A stretch of DNA of 64,000 bases, taken from contig NZ_DAMBYD010000004.1 in NCBI RefSeq assembly GCF_032051575.1, forward strand, positions 248,001-312,000. Reading direction: 5' to 3'. Numbering within the stretch: position 1 is the stretch's first letter; each line of letters starts with the position of its first letter. Shown here one piece after another: positions 1-8,135 of the stretch. The DNA is from Aminipila sp032051575 (lineage in GTDB: Bacteria; Bacillota; Clostridia; Peptostreptococcales; Anaerovoracaceae). The position numbers were made by a program, and so were the translations under genes. The notes beneath the pieces were generated by a model that did no database searches, was not told the origin of the DNA, and was given only the letters and a program-made list of their open reading frames with translations.

Positions 1-1
1 G

Positions 2-289
2 TTTAGATTACAGCCTATTGGCCAATATCTAATTATGCTTTGTAAGGGGACAGCATGTCATGTAAACGGCGCAGATATTATAGAAGAGGCAATCAGTGAA
101 TATTTAGGTATTCATGATGGGGAAACAACAGAGGACGGGCTTTTTACGTTAAATAATGTAGCATGCTTAGGTTGTTGCTCGCTTGCACCTGTTATGATGA
201 TTAAGAGCGCTGAAGGGGATGAAACCTATGGCAATCTTACTAAGGACAGTGTTAAAGAAGTCCTTGCTGAAATTAAAGCAAGAGCATAG
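2..289 (+). CDS. NuoE/HydC-like [2Fe-2S] subunit of NADH-linked flavoprotein complex (5' partial)
   Basis: The reading frame is already open at base 2 and reads through the internal ATG at 35, so the gene starts outside the window; 95 residues of the C-terminal part are visible. It matches the thioredoxin-fold [2Fe-2S] subunit NuoE/HydC: the ligands lie in CKGTACHV and, about 35 residues on, CLGCCSLAP. The family is usually about 160 residues, so roughly 65 are missing. In bifurcating hydrogenases and transhydrogenases this subunit sits next to the FMN-binding NuoF-like subunit and carries one [2Fe-2S] cluster. The stop is 12 bases before the next gene, which encodes exactly that partner, so they form one operon. 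By context it corresponds to the small subunit of an Stn-type complex. Confidence 0.9.
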   Translation, partial: FRLQPIGQYLIMLCKGTACHVNGADIIEEAISEYLGIHDGETTEDGLFTLNNVACLGCCSLAPVMMIKSAEGDETYGNLTKDSVKEVLAEIKARA

Positions 290-301
290 GAGGGAGTAAC
301 G

Positions 302-2050
302 ATGAAGGTAATAGTTGGACAGGGGAGTTGTGGTGTAGCTACTGGAGCTAAAAAAACAGCAGATGAATTCAAAAAGCAGATTAACGCAAAGAATTTAAAC
401 GTTGAAGTAGGAATCACAGGTTGTGTTGGTACTTGTTATTTGGAACCAATTGTTGATATTTATGAGGACAATGGTGACATGACAAGATATGTTAAGGTTC
501 AGCCTGAAATTGTTGCTGAAATTGTAGAAAAGCATTTGGTTGGAGGAACACCGGTTGTAGAATATTCAATTTCAGATATTAACAAGCAATTTATTGATAA
601 GCAGAAAAGAGTAGTTCTTAGAAACTGTGGTTTAATCGATCCTGAAAATATTGAAGAATATCTTGAAGTTGCTGGATATGAGGCAACAAAAAAGGTTGTT
701 ACTTCCATGACACCAGAAGAAGTCATTGAAGAAATTAAAATTTCAGGTCTTCGAGGCAGAGGCGGTGCTGGATTTCCTACATGGTTTAAGTGGAATGCAG
801 CAAAAGGCAATCCGGGGAAAAACAAATACATTGTCTGTAATGCTGATGAAGGTGACCCAGGTGCATTTATGGATAGATCTGTTCTGGAAGGGGACCCTCA
901 TTCACTAATTGAAGGTATGATTATTGGTGGATTTGCTATGGGTGCTACAGAAGGTATCATCTATTGTCGTGCAGAATATCCACTTGCTATACATAGACTG
1001 GAGATTGCTATGTCCCAGGCTAGAGAAAAAGGGTACTTAGGAAAAAATATTTTGGGAACTGGGTATGACTTTGATTTAAGAATTAAGGCTGGTGCTGGTG
1101 CTTTCGTATGTGGAGAAGAGACTGCATTAATTGCTTCTCTTGAAGGAGAAAGGGGTATGCCTAGACTTAAGCCGCCTTTCCCAGCACAAAAGGGATACTG
1201 GCAGCAGCCTACAAATATTAATAATGTAGAGACTTTTGCAAACGTTGCATGGATTATCGTAAATGGTGGAGCTGCTTTTGGTGCTATGGGTACTGAGCAG
1301 AGTAAAGGAACCAAGGTTTTTGCATTAGCAGGGAAGATTAAAAAAGGCGGACTTGTAGAAGTTCCTATGGGGCTTCCTCTTAAGGACGTTATCTATGGAA
1401 TCGGAGAAGGAATAAAACAGGATAAGAAGTTTAAGGCTGTTCAGATGGGGGGACCATCAGGTGGATGTATTCCAGCAGAATTAATAGATACTCCTGTAAC
1501 TTATGAAGATATTAATAAGACTGGAGCAATTGTTGGCTCAGGTGGTATGATTGTAATGGATGAAGATACTTGCATGGTTGATATGGCTAGATATTTTCTG
1601 GACTTTACAAGAAAAGAATCCTGTGGTAAGTGTAACTATTGCCGTGTAGGGACTAAGAGAATGCTTGAAATTCTGGAAAGAATTACAAGAGGAGAAGGTA
1701 AGGACGGAGATATCGAACTTCTGGAAGAATTAGCATATAAAATCAAGGATGGTTCTATGTGTGGACTTGGTCAGACTGCTCCAAATCCAGTTCTTACTAC
1801 GATTAAGTATTTTAGAAATGAATATGAAGATCATATTTACAACAAGAAGTGTACAGCTAAATCATGTAAGCCATTACTAACATTTACGATTACTGATGCT
1901 TGCAAGGGATGTACTTTATGCTCAAAGAAATGTCCTGTGGAGGCTATTTCTGGCGAAGTAAAGGGCAAACATGTTATTGATCAGGATAAATGTATTAAAT
2001 GCGGAAAGTGCCTAGAAACTTGTAAGTTTGGTGCTATAGAGAAAAACTAA
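302..2050 (+). CDS. NuoF/HydB-like NADH:FMN/Fe-S subunit of electron-bifurcating complex
   Basis: 582 residues in the order seen in HydB of bifurcating hydrogenases. Residues 1-90 are a thioredoxin-like [2Fe-2S] domain (GQGSCGVATGA, then CVGTCYLEP). Residues about 110-430 are the NuoF core with the FMN/NADH glycine loop GRGGAGFPTWFKW near 150. ESCGKCNYCRVGT near 440 binds a [4Fe-4S] cluster. The last 70 residues are a two-cluster ferredoxin (CKGCTLCSKKCP and CIKCGKCLETCK). In this family NAD(H) reacts at the FMN and electrons pass along Fe-S clusters to or from ferredoxin. The start has a good site (AGGAGGGAG) and the gene is packed between the NuoE-like gene and the large GltD-fusion gene. 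Assignment to hydrogenase or transhydrogenase depends on that neighbour; no FeFe-hydrogenase H-cluster subunit is seen here. Confidence 0.93.
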   Translation: MKVIVGQGSCGVATGAKKTADEFKKQINAKNLNVEVGITGCVGTCYLEPIVDIYEDNGDMTRYVKVQPEIVAEIVEKHLVGGTPVVEYSISDINKQFIDKQKRVVLRNCGLIDPENIEEYLEVAGYEATKKVVTSMTPEEVIEEIKISGLRGRGGAGFPTWFKWNAAKGNPGKNKYIVCNADEGDPGAFMDRSVLEGDPHSLIEGMIIGGFAMGATEGIIYCRAEYPLAIHRLEIAMSQAREKGYLGKNILGTGYDFDLRIKAGAGAFVCGEETALIASLEGERGMPRLKPPFPAQKGYWQQPTNINNVETFANVAWIIVNGGAAFGAMGTEQSKGTKVFALAGKIKKGGLVEVPMGLPLKDVIYGIGEGIKQDKKFKAVQMGGPSGGCIPAELIDTPVTYEDINKTGAIVGSGGMIVMDEDTCMVDMARYFLDFTRKESCGKCNYCRVGTKRMLEILERITRGEGKDGDIELLEELAYKIKDGSMCGLGQTAPNPVLTTIKYFRNEYEDHIYNKKCTAKSCKPLLTFTITDACKGCTLCSKKCPVEAISGEVKGKHVIDQDKCIKCGKCLETCKFGAIEKN

Positions 2051-2067
2051 GGGAGGGGGAGAAAGAT

Positions 2068-5000
2068 ATGAAAAAGTTTAGACTAAACATTGACGGGAAA
2101 GAAGTTTATGCAGTTCCTGGACAGACTATTTTGGAAGTTGCAAAAGAAAATGATATTTTTATTCCAACTCTATGTTTTGACGAAAGAACTGAAATTTATG
2201 GTTCATGTGGAATCTGTGTTTGTGAGGTTGAAGGGAATCCTAAGCTTGTAAAGGCTTGCGCTACTGAAATTGCTCCAAATATGGTTATAAAAACAAATAC
2301 GGAAAGAGTATTAGAATCAAGAAAAACAAATCTTGAATTACTGATTTCAAATCATGTAGGAGACTGCAGACCTCCTTGTGCACTGGCCTGTCCTGCAGGC
2401 ACAGATTGTCAGGGATATGTTGGGCTGATTGCCAATGGTGAGTTTGAGGCAGCTATTGAATTAATTAAGAAAAATATACCACTTCCTGGTGCTATCGGCA
2501 GAGTCTGCCCTCATCCATGTGAAGATAAGTGTAGAAGAAAACTGATTGATGGACCAGAAAACGCTATTTCCATTCAGTGGCTAAAGCGATTTGCAGCGGA
2601 TCAGGATATGGCTTCTGAAGATCCCTTTATGCCAGATATTGCACCTGAAACAGGGAAAAGTGTAGCTGTTATTGGTGGTGGTCCTATGGGGTTGTCAGCA
2701 GCTTACTTCTTAAGACAACAGGGGCATGATGTCACAATTTACGAAGCAATGCCTAAGTTAGGTGGTATGCTTCGTTATGGTATCCCTGAATACAGGCTTC
2801 CTAAAGAAGTGTTGGATGAAGAAATTTTTATGATTGAAAAAATGGGTGTAGAACTGGTTCCTAACACTAAAGTTGGTGTGGACATTCCATTTGAAACGAT
2901 CAGAACGGATTATGATGCAGTGCTCCTTGGCATAGGTGCTTGGGTTTCAACCGGTGTTGGATGTGAAGGCGAAGATTTACCAGGTGTTATTGGTGGTATT
3001 GATTTCTTAAGAAAAGTGGTTAGAAACGAAGAAATCAAGCTTGGTGATAGTGTAGCAATCGTTGGTGGTGGTAATACTGCTATGGATGCATGCAGAACTG
3101 CAGTAAGGCTTGGTGCAAAGAAGGTTTATAACATTTATAGAAGAACAAAAGATGAAATGCCTGCTGACAGGATTGAAATTATTGAAGGGGAAGAAGAAGG
3201 CGTCATCTTTAAGAACTTAACAAATCCGATTGAATTTGTAGCGGGAGAAGATGGGAGAGTGAAACAGGTTATCCTTCAGGTGATGGAACTTGGAGAACCC
3301 GATGCATCGGGAAGAAGAGCACCAAAACCAGTGGAAGGAAAAACTGAAACTCTGGATATCGATACGGCTATTCTTGCGATTGGCCAGGCTGTAGATGCAG
3401 CTCAATTTAATGTTGATAAGACCAGAAAGAAGGCCATCGCTTATGATAAAGATACTTTCATGACAAGTATGGAAGGTGTATTTGCTGGTGGTGACTGTGG
3501 TAATGATAAGATTTCAATTGCGATTGAGGCTATTGCAGATGCAAGAAAGGCATCCGCAATAATAGATGCTTATTTAAATGGCGAAGAAGTTAAATATGAA
3601 AAACCTTTTGCTGTTGAAAGAGACGATATTGATGAAAAGACTTTTGAAGATAGAGAAAGACTTTGCAGGCCAACTATGGATCAGCTTGAAGCAGATGAAA
3701 GAAAAGACAACTTTACAGAGGTTGTGTTTGGATATGATGAAGATCAGGCAATTGCCGATGCTTCAAGATGCCTTGAATGTGGATGCCATGATTATTTTGA
3801 GTGTAAGCTGATAGACTTCGCTAATGAGTATAATGTACATCCTGAAAGATTTGCAGGAGATAAGAATAAAATTGAATTTGAGGATAATCACCCATTCATT
3901 TTAAGAGATCCAAATAAATGTATACTTTGTGGGCTTTGTGTAAGAGTCTGCGATGAAATAATGGGTATTGGTGCTTTAGGTCTTGTTCATAGAGGATTTG
4001 ACACAGTTGTTAAGCCAACCCTTGAAAAACCACTTGTTGAATCTGGTTGTGTATCTTGTGGTCAGTGCGTAAGCGTTTGCCCAACAGGAGCATTGCAGGA
4101 AAGAACGACTATGACAAAAGCTGTACCTCTTAATACTGAATGTACAGAATCAACTTGTGCATATTGTTCAGTTGGATGCACTTTAGATATTGAAACCTAT
4201 GGTGATTTACTTGTTAAAGCAAATCCAAATACTGAGGGCATCGTTAATGAAGGACTTGCTTGCGGTAAGGGTAAATGGGGCTTTGACTGCACAATGCTAG
4301 AAGATAAGCTTCTTGAACCAATGATTAAAGATGGTGAAGGATTTGTTGAAACAGATTACCATGAGGCTATGGTTCTTATTGCAAAGAAGACTGAGGCTAT
4401 CGCTGCAAGATATGGCAAAGATGCAGTTGCAGTTGCTATTTCTGACAGATACACAAATGAAGAAGCTTATGCAATTAAGAAGATGGCTAAAGTTATGGGA
4501 GCTAGAACTCTTTGCTTTAATAACAGAATCAGTGGTATTGCACCAGTGATTGGACATGATGCTTCTCCAAACACAATCAATGAATTACTTTCAACCGATG
4601 TAATTCTAGTAGTTGGTTTTGATACTGTTCTTAATCCAGTTATCCAGCTGAAGATTAAACAAGCGGCTAAAAATGGGGCTAAGGTTGTTTTAATTAATCC
4701 TGTAGAATATAAGCAGCATGGATTTGATTTTGCTGAAAAGGTTATTTATACAGAAAATAACACAGATATGCTGAAAGGCATAGCAAAGGCACTGCTTGAT
4801 ATGGGGAAAACTTCAAAGATTGAAGGATTTGATTCATTTGCAGAAGACTTAAAGAATACACAGGTTTCAGAAGAGGCAGCACAGGTTGCTGAACTTTACG
4901 GAAAAGCAAAGAAGGCTATGATTGTGTTCCAGCAGAATTTTGTTTCAACTGAAGCAGCTACTTTAATAGGAGATATTGCTCTTCTATCAGGACATATTGG

Positions 5001-5577
5001 AACGCCTAGAGATGGTATACTTCAGGTTAAAGCAAAGAACAATTCACAGGGTATTATTGACCTTGGCATTAAAGCTGGAGTTGAAGCTCTTGAAGGTGTT
5101 AAGGCACTATTAATCTTTGGAGAAGATCCAGATGTAGATTTAAGTGGTCTTGAATTCTTAATGGTAAGCGATATTTATATGACTGCTACTGCTGCTAAGG
5201 CGGATGTAATCATTCCTGGTACAGGATTTACAAGCGTTGATGGAACTTTCACGAATACTGAAAGAAGATTAATGCCAGTAGAAGCAACTATTTTTGAAGG
5301 TGTTGATTTGACTAACTGGGAAATTGCCGCTGAAATCGCACATGTATATGAAGTTGAATTTGGGTTTGATGATACTTTTGATATTTCGCTTGAGATGGAA
5401 GATATTCTTCCAAGATATAAGTATTCTGAAGTAGGAGAAATTCTTGGTGGAACGTTAGAGCCAGTTGATCCTAAATTTGTACTAGTTCATGATGCTGCAT
5501 TTGTAGAACCATTAAGATGCACAGATGATTTAATGAACATTATTGCGGCTAGATTACCAAAGCCAGCAAATAATTAA
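2068..5577 (+). CDS. Large fusion subunit: [2Fe-2S] - GltD/NfnB-like FAD/NADPH domain - ferredoxin - formate dehydrogenase-like domain (StnA-like)
   Basis: 1,169 residues in five parts. Residues 1-80 are a plant-type [2Fe-2S] domain (GSCGICVCEVEG). Residues about 95-190 are the GltD N-terminal Fe-S domain (CPAGTDCQGY, CPHPCEDKC). Residues about 195-560 are the FAD/NADPH oxidoreductase, with dinucleotide loops VIGGGPMG and IVGGGNTA. Residues about 610-680 hold two [4Fe-4S] motifs (CILCGLCVRVCD, CVSCGQCVSVCP). From about 690 to the end is an FDH/NuoG-like domain starting CAYCSVGC. The set NuoE + NuoF + GltD fusion matches the Stn-type transhydrogenase known from Sporomusa, which couples NADPH, NAD and ferredoxin. 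The last domain is short: it lacks the C-terminal molybdopterin-dinucleotide region and shows no Cys or selenocysteine where FDH binds Mo, so it is probably an Fe-S/structural module. Annotation as formate dehydrogenase or glutamate synthase would be misleading. Confidence 0.85.
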   Translation: MKKFRLNIDGKEVYAVPGQTILEVAKENDIFIPTLCFDERTEIYGSCGICVCEVEGNPKLVKACATEIAPNMVIKTNTERVLESRKTNLELLISNHVGDCRPPCALACPAGTDCQGYVGLIANGEFEAAIELIKKNIPLPGAIGRVCPHPCEDKCRRKLIDGPENAISIQWLKRFAADQDMASEDPFMPDIAPETGKSVAVIGGGPMGLSAAYFLRQQGHDVTIYEAMPKLGGMLRYGIPEYRLPKEVLDEEIFMIEKMGVELVPNTKVGVDIPFETIRTDYDAVLLGIGAWVSTGVGCEGEDLPGVIGGIDFLRKVVRNEEIKLGDSVAIVGGGNTAMDACRTAVRLGAKKVYNIYRRTKDEMPADRIEIIEGEEEGVIFKNLTNPIEFVAGEDGRVKQVILQVMELGEPDASGRRAPKPVEGKTETLDIDTAILAIGQAVDAAQFNVDKTRKKAIAYDKDTFMTSMEGVFAGGDCGNDKISIAIEAIADARKASAIIDAYLNGEEVKYEKPFAVERDDIDEKTFEDRERLCRPTMDQLEADERKDNFTEVVFGYDEDQAIADASRCLECGCHDYFECKLIDFANEYNVHPERFAGDKNKIEFEDNHPFILRDPNKCILCGLCVRVCDEIMGIGALGLVHRGFDTVVKPTLEKPLVESGCVSCGQCVSVCPTGALQERTTMTKAVPLNTECTESTCAYCSVGCTLDIETYGDLLVKANPNTEGIVNEGLACGKGKWGFDCTMLEDKLLEPMIKDGEGFVETDYHEAMVLIAKKTEAIAARYGKDAVAVAISDRYTNEEAYAIKKMAKVMGARTLCFNNRISGIAPVIGHDASPNTINELLSTDVILVVGFDTVLNPVIQLKIKQAAKNGAKVVLINPVEYKQHGFDFAEKVIYTENNTDMLKGIAKALLDMGKTSKIEGFDSFAEDLKNTQVSEEAAQVAELYGKAKKAMIVFQQNFVSTEAATLIGDIALLSGHIGTPRDGILQVKAKNNSQGIIDLGIKAGVEALEGVKALLIFGEDPDVDLSGLEFLMVSDIYMTATAAKADVIIPGTGFTSVDGTFTNTERRLMPVEATIFEGVDLTNWEIAAEIAHVYEVEFGFDDTFDISLEMEDILPRYKYSEVGEILGGTLEPVDPKFVLVHDAAFVEPLRCTDDLMNIIAARLPKPANN

Positions 5578-5620
5578 TTTGATAGTTTGATAGATTGTAA
5601 AGGTTTATTGAATTGAATAG

Positions 5621-5657
5621 AAAGGGACTTTCTCAGTGAGAAAGTCCCTTTTTTTAA
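5621..5657 (+). terminator. Rho-independent terminator of the redox operon
   Basis: A 14-bp perfect stem, AAAGGGACTTTCTC against GAGAAAGTCCCTTT with a 3-base loop, runs straight into a run of T. It lies 44 bases after the large subunit's stop codon and closes the operon. Confidence 0.92.
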
Positions 5658-5664
5658 CATTAAT

Positions 5665-5696
5665 CTTCAAATATCTCACTACTGTGATATTTGAAG
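5665..5696. promoter_or_regulatory. Inverted repeat upstream of the response regulator gene (candidate operator)
   Basis: CTTCAAATATC at 5665-5675 is mirrored by GATATTTGAAG at 5686-5696, separated by 10 bases. It is not followed by a T run, so it is not a terminator. It sits immediately 5' of a possible -35 element, where an autoregulatory two-component operator would be expected; Bce-type regulators are known to use inverted repeats. The binding factor is inference. Confidence 0.45.
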
Positions 5697-5698
5697 GT

Positions 5699-5727
5699 TT
5701 GCTTTTTATATGGAGGACTTTTATAAT
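5699..5727 (+). promoter_or_regulatory. Putative sigma-A promoter of the two-component/ABC operon
   Basis: A perfect -10 TATAAT at 5722-5727 has a weak -35 TTGCTT 17 bases upstream, 31 bases before the response regulator start. The poor -35 would fit a promoter needing activation by a protein bound at the adjacent inverted repeat. Confidence 0.5.
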
Positions 5728-5757
5728 AAATATTAGATTTTAGGCAGGAGTGATGTT

Positions 5758-6441
5758 ATGAATACTATTTTAATTATAGAAGATGACAAATTTTTAAATA
5801 AGGGGCTGCAATACGATTTGGAAGCAGAGGGATATCAGACGTTCTCTGCTTTTCATATGGAAGAAGCAAAAAGGATTTATTGTAAAAAGCATATTAATCT
5901 GGTTTTGCTTGATGTCAATCTGCCAGATGGAGATGGATTTAATTTTTGCAAATGGGCAAAAGAACAGAACAAAAAAATACCAATTATTTTTCTTACAGCT
6001 AGAGATTTAGAAAAAGATGCAGTAAAGGGATATGATTTAGGGGCAGAAGATTATGTTACCAAACCTTTTAGTGTTGTACTCCTTAGAAAAAAGATTGCAG
6101 TCATATTAAAAAGGTTTGAAAGTGAGGAAAATCTGCTGGATTATGATGATGGATTTTTATCTATAAACCTTGGAAATATAGATGTTTGCAAAAGGCAGGA
6201 AAGAATAAATTTAACCCCAACAGAGTATAAGTTGTTGAAGGTATTTTTGGCAAATCCAAGACAATTGCTGACACATGATATGCTAATAGAAAAGGTGTGG
6301 GGCCTAGAGAGCGTTTTTATAGATAAGCATGCATTAGCAGTCAACGTTAACAGAATGCGAAATAAGATTGAAGATGCAGAACATACTTATATTTCCAATG
6401 TATATGGAATGGGGTATCAATGGGTGGGTGAAAAGGAATGA
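5758..6441 (+). CDS. OmpR/PhoB-family response regulator (BceR-like)
   Basis: 227 residues: an N-terminal receiver domain with acidic pocket EDD near residue 8, phospho-acceptor Asp in LLDVNLPDGDGF near 52 and the conserved Lys in TKPF near 101, then a C-terminal winged-helix Trans_reg_C domain (LTPTEYKLLKVF, ending GMGYQW). It would be phosphorylated by the kinase encoded next, whose start overlaps this stop by 4 bases (ATGA), and bind DNA as a dimer. The following ABC transporter pair is the likely target, as in bacitracin/lantibiotic sensing Bce modules. The ATG at 5758 has AGGAG at 5747-5751. The inducing compound cannot be read from sequence. Confidence 0.93.
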   Translation: MNTILIIEDDKFLNKGLQYDLEAEGYQTFSAFHMEEAKRIYCKKHINLVLLDVNLPDGDGFNFCKWAKEQNKKIPIIFLTARDLEKDAVKGYDLGAEDYVTKPFSVVLLRKKIAVILKRFESEENLLDYDDGFLSINLGNIDVCKRQERINLTPTEYKLLKVFLANPRQLLTHDMLIEKVWGLESVFIDKHALAVNVNRMRNKIEDAEHTYISNVYGMGYQWVGEKE

Positions 6442-7361
6442 GTAAAATACAGATGATACTAACGATTTGCTCTTTCCTAGTAACGTGTATTTGCCTTATA
6501 AGAAACTGGAAAATCAAGAGAGATATCTACAAATTCACAGATGCATTGGATCAATGTATTGAAGAGATGATTCTTGGAAAAGAGGAAATATTTTTTGATG
6601 AAATGGGAGAAAATGTACTTTCCAGGCTGCAGACAAAATTGAAAAGATTATATGAAATTCAAAGGAAGTATAGCCAACAGAACTTTGAGGAGAAGAATAA
6701 AATGCAGGCTTTGGTGTCTGATATTTCACACCAAACGAAAACTCCTATTGCAAATATAATAATGTATATAGAGATTTTGAAAAATAGAAAAAATGAGCCA
6801 GAGAAAGAAGCAGAATTTTTAAATTTGGTTGATGCACAGGTAAGGAAATTGGACTTTTTAATCCAGGCAATGTTAAAAATGTCACGATTAGAAACGGGTA
6901 TTCTGAGCATAGAGAAAAAACAGTGCAGCCTCTATGAAACCATTGGAAATGTTTTGGCAGTACTTCAGCCTAAAGCAGATAAGAAAAAGATACAGGTCTC
7001 TGTTACTTGTCCAAAAGAGTTAGCTATTAGCCATGACCGAAAATGGACAGAAGAAGCAATTTTTAATATTTTAGATAATGCGGTCAAGTATACAGAACGG
7101 GGCGGACAGATTCATTTATTGGTTGCTCCTCAGGAATTTTACATAAAAATTAGTATTCGTGATAATGGAAAAGGAATTGAAGAAGCAAATCAGGGAAGAG
7201 TATTTCAGCGTTTTTACAGGGAAGAAGATGCACATGAGCAGGAAGGTGTAGGAATTGGATTATATCTTGCCAGAGAAATTATTACAAGGCAGCAAGGGTA
7301 TATTGAAGTAAAATCACAGAAGGGAAAAGGTTCCGAATTTCGGATTTATCTGCCTAGGTAA
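6438..7361 (+). CDS. Sensor histidine kinase with minimal membrane region (BceS-like)
   Basis: 307 residues. One hydrophobic segment lies at about residues 4-22, and there is no extracellular sensor loop. A dimerisation domain carries the phospho-acceptor His in SDISHQTKTPIAN near 98, followed by the ATPase boxes: N box NILDNAVKYT, G1 DNGKGIEE and G2 GVGIGLYLA. Kinases with so little outside the membrane usually sense through a partner, in Bce systems the ABC permease itself, and here a transporter follows 95 bases later. HQTKTP replaces the commoner HELRTP, a variation seen in this kinase group. Translation is coupled to the regulator by the 4-base overlap. Confidence 0.92.
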   Translation: MSKIQMILTICSFLVTCICLIRNWKIKRDIYKFTDALDQCIEEMILGKEEIFFDEMGENVLSRLQTKLKRLYEIQRKYSQQNFEEKNKMQALVSDISHQTKTPIANIIMYIEILKNRKNEPEKEAEFLNLVDAQVRKLDFLIQAMLKMSRLETGILSIEKKQCSLYETIGNVLAVLQPKADKKKIQVSVTCPKELAISHDRKWTEEAIFNILDNAVKYTERGGQIHLLVAPQEFYIKISIRDNGKGIEEANQGRVFQRFYREEDAHEQEGVGIGLYLAREIITRQQGYIEVKSQKGKGSEFRIYLPR

Positions 7362-7364
7362 AAG

Positions 7365-7414
7365 AATCACAAGATTGTGATAATGAAAAATTGAGATTAG
7401 ATTGTGATTTTTTG
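7365..7414 (+). promoter_or_regulatory. Overlapping inverted repeats between kinase and ABC transporter genes
   Basis: AATCACAA at 7365-7372 can pair with TTGTGAT at 7375-7381 (tight palindrome) or with TTGTGATT at 7402-7409, which runs into six T. AGATTGTGAT occurs twice (7372-7381 and 7399-7408). The second pairing resembles a weak terminator or attenuator; the first resembles an operator. No convincing separate promoter for the transporter genes was found. Confidence 0.4.
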
Positions 7415-7456
7415 ATGGTAGGCTAGATTTATCAGAAGAAAAGGAGGAATATATAA

Positions 7457-8134
7457 ATGGTAGAAATTGTAAAAACAGTTGGATTAAAAAAATATTATAA
7501 AATAGAAAACTATGTGGTAAAAGCTTTGGACGGAGTGGATTTTTCAGTAAAAGAAGGAGAATTTGTTGCAATTGTTGGAAAATCAGGAAGCGGCAAATCA
7601 ACATTGCTTCATATGCTTGGAGGTCTGGATGTGCCTACGGAAGGAGAGGTAATTATTAATGGGAAACAGTTGCAGAATCTAAAGAAAGAACAGTTGACCA
7701 TTTTTCGAAGGAGAAAGGTAGGTTTCGTATTTCAAAGCTATAATTTAATTCCGGATTTGAATGTGTATGAGAATATCATATTGCCTATAGAATTGGATGG
7801 AGGACATGTTGACAAGGAATATATTGATATGATAATCCAATTGCTGCATCTGGAAGAGAAACAGGAGGCCCTGCCCAAGACATTATCTGGAGGACAGCAG
7901 CAGAGAGTGGCAATTGCCAGAGCACTTTCCACAAAACCAGCAATTGTTCTAGCCGATGAACCAACTGGCAATCTGGATAGCGCCACCAGTCATGATGTTC
8001 TGGGACTGCTAATTTTAACAGCAAAAAAATTTCAACAGACTTTGATAGTAATTACTCATGATGAAGATATCGCACAGCTGGCAGATCGAATTGTTCGAAT
8101 TGAAGATGGCCGAATTGTGCTGGGAGGTGAGTGA
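7457..8134 (+). CDS. ABC transporter ATP-binding protein (BceA/MacB/LolD family)
   Basis: 225 residues with all ATPase motifs: Walker A GKSGSGKST near 43, Q-loop FQSYNLIP, signature LSGGQQQRVAIARAL near 142, Walker B VLADEPTGNLDS and a switch His in VITHDED. The family powers mechanotransmission-type exporters with FtsX-like permeases rather than classical substrate translocation. The ATG has AAGGAGG 8 bases upstream. The FtsX permease begins 1 base after the stop, and the two-component genes lie just upstream, the standard layout of antimicrobial-peptide detoxification modules. The substrate is unknown. Confidence 0.94.
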   Translation: MVEIVKTVGLKKYYKIENYVVKALDGVDFSVKEGEFVAIVGKSGSGKSTLLHMLGGLDVPTEGEVIINGKQLQNLKKEQLTIFRRRKVGFVFQSYNLIPDLNVYENIILPIELDGGHVDKEYIDMIIQLLHLEEKQEALPKTLSGGQQQRVAIARALSTKPAIVLADEPTGNLDSATSHDVLGLLILTAKKFQQTLIVITHDEDIAQLADRIVRIEDGRIVLGGE

Positions 8135-8135
8135 T

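Noticed and set aside
2068..5577. Selenocysteine-containing formate dehydrogenase
   Set aside because: The frame has no in-frame TGA and lacks the C-terminal molybdopterin domain and the Cys/Sec ligand.
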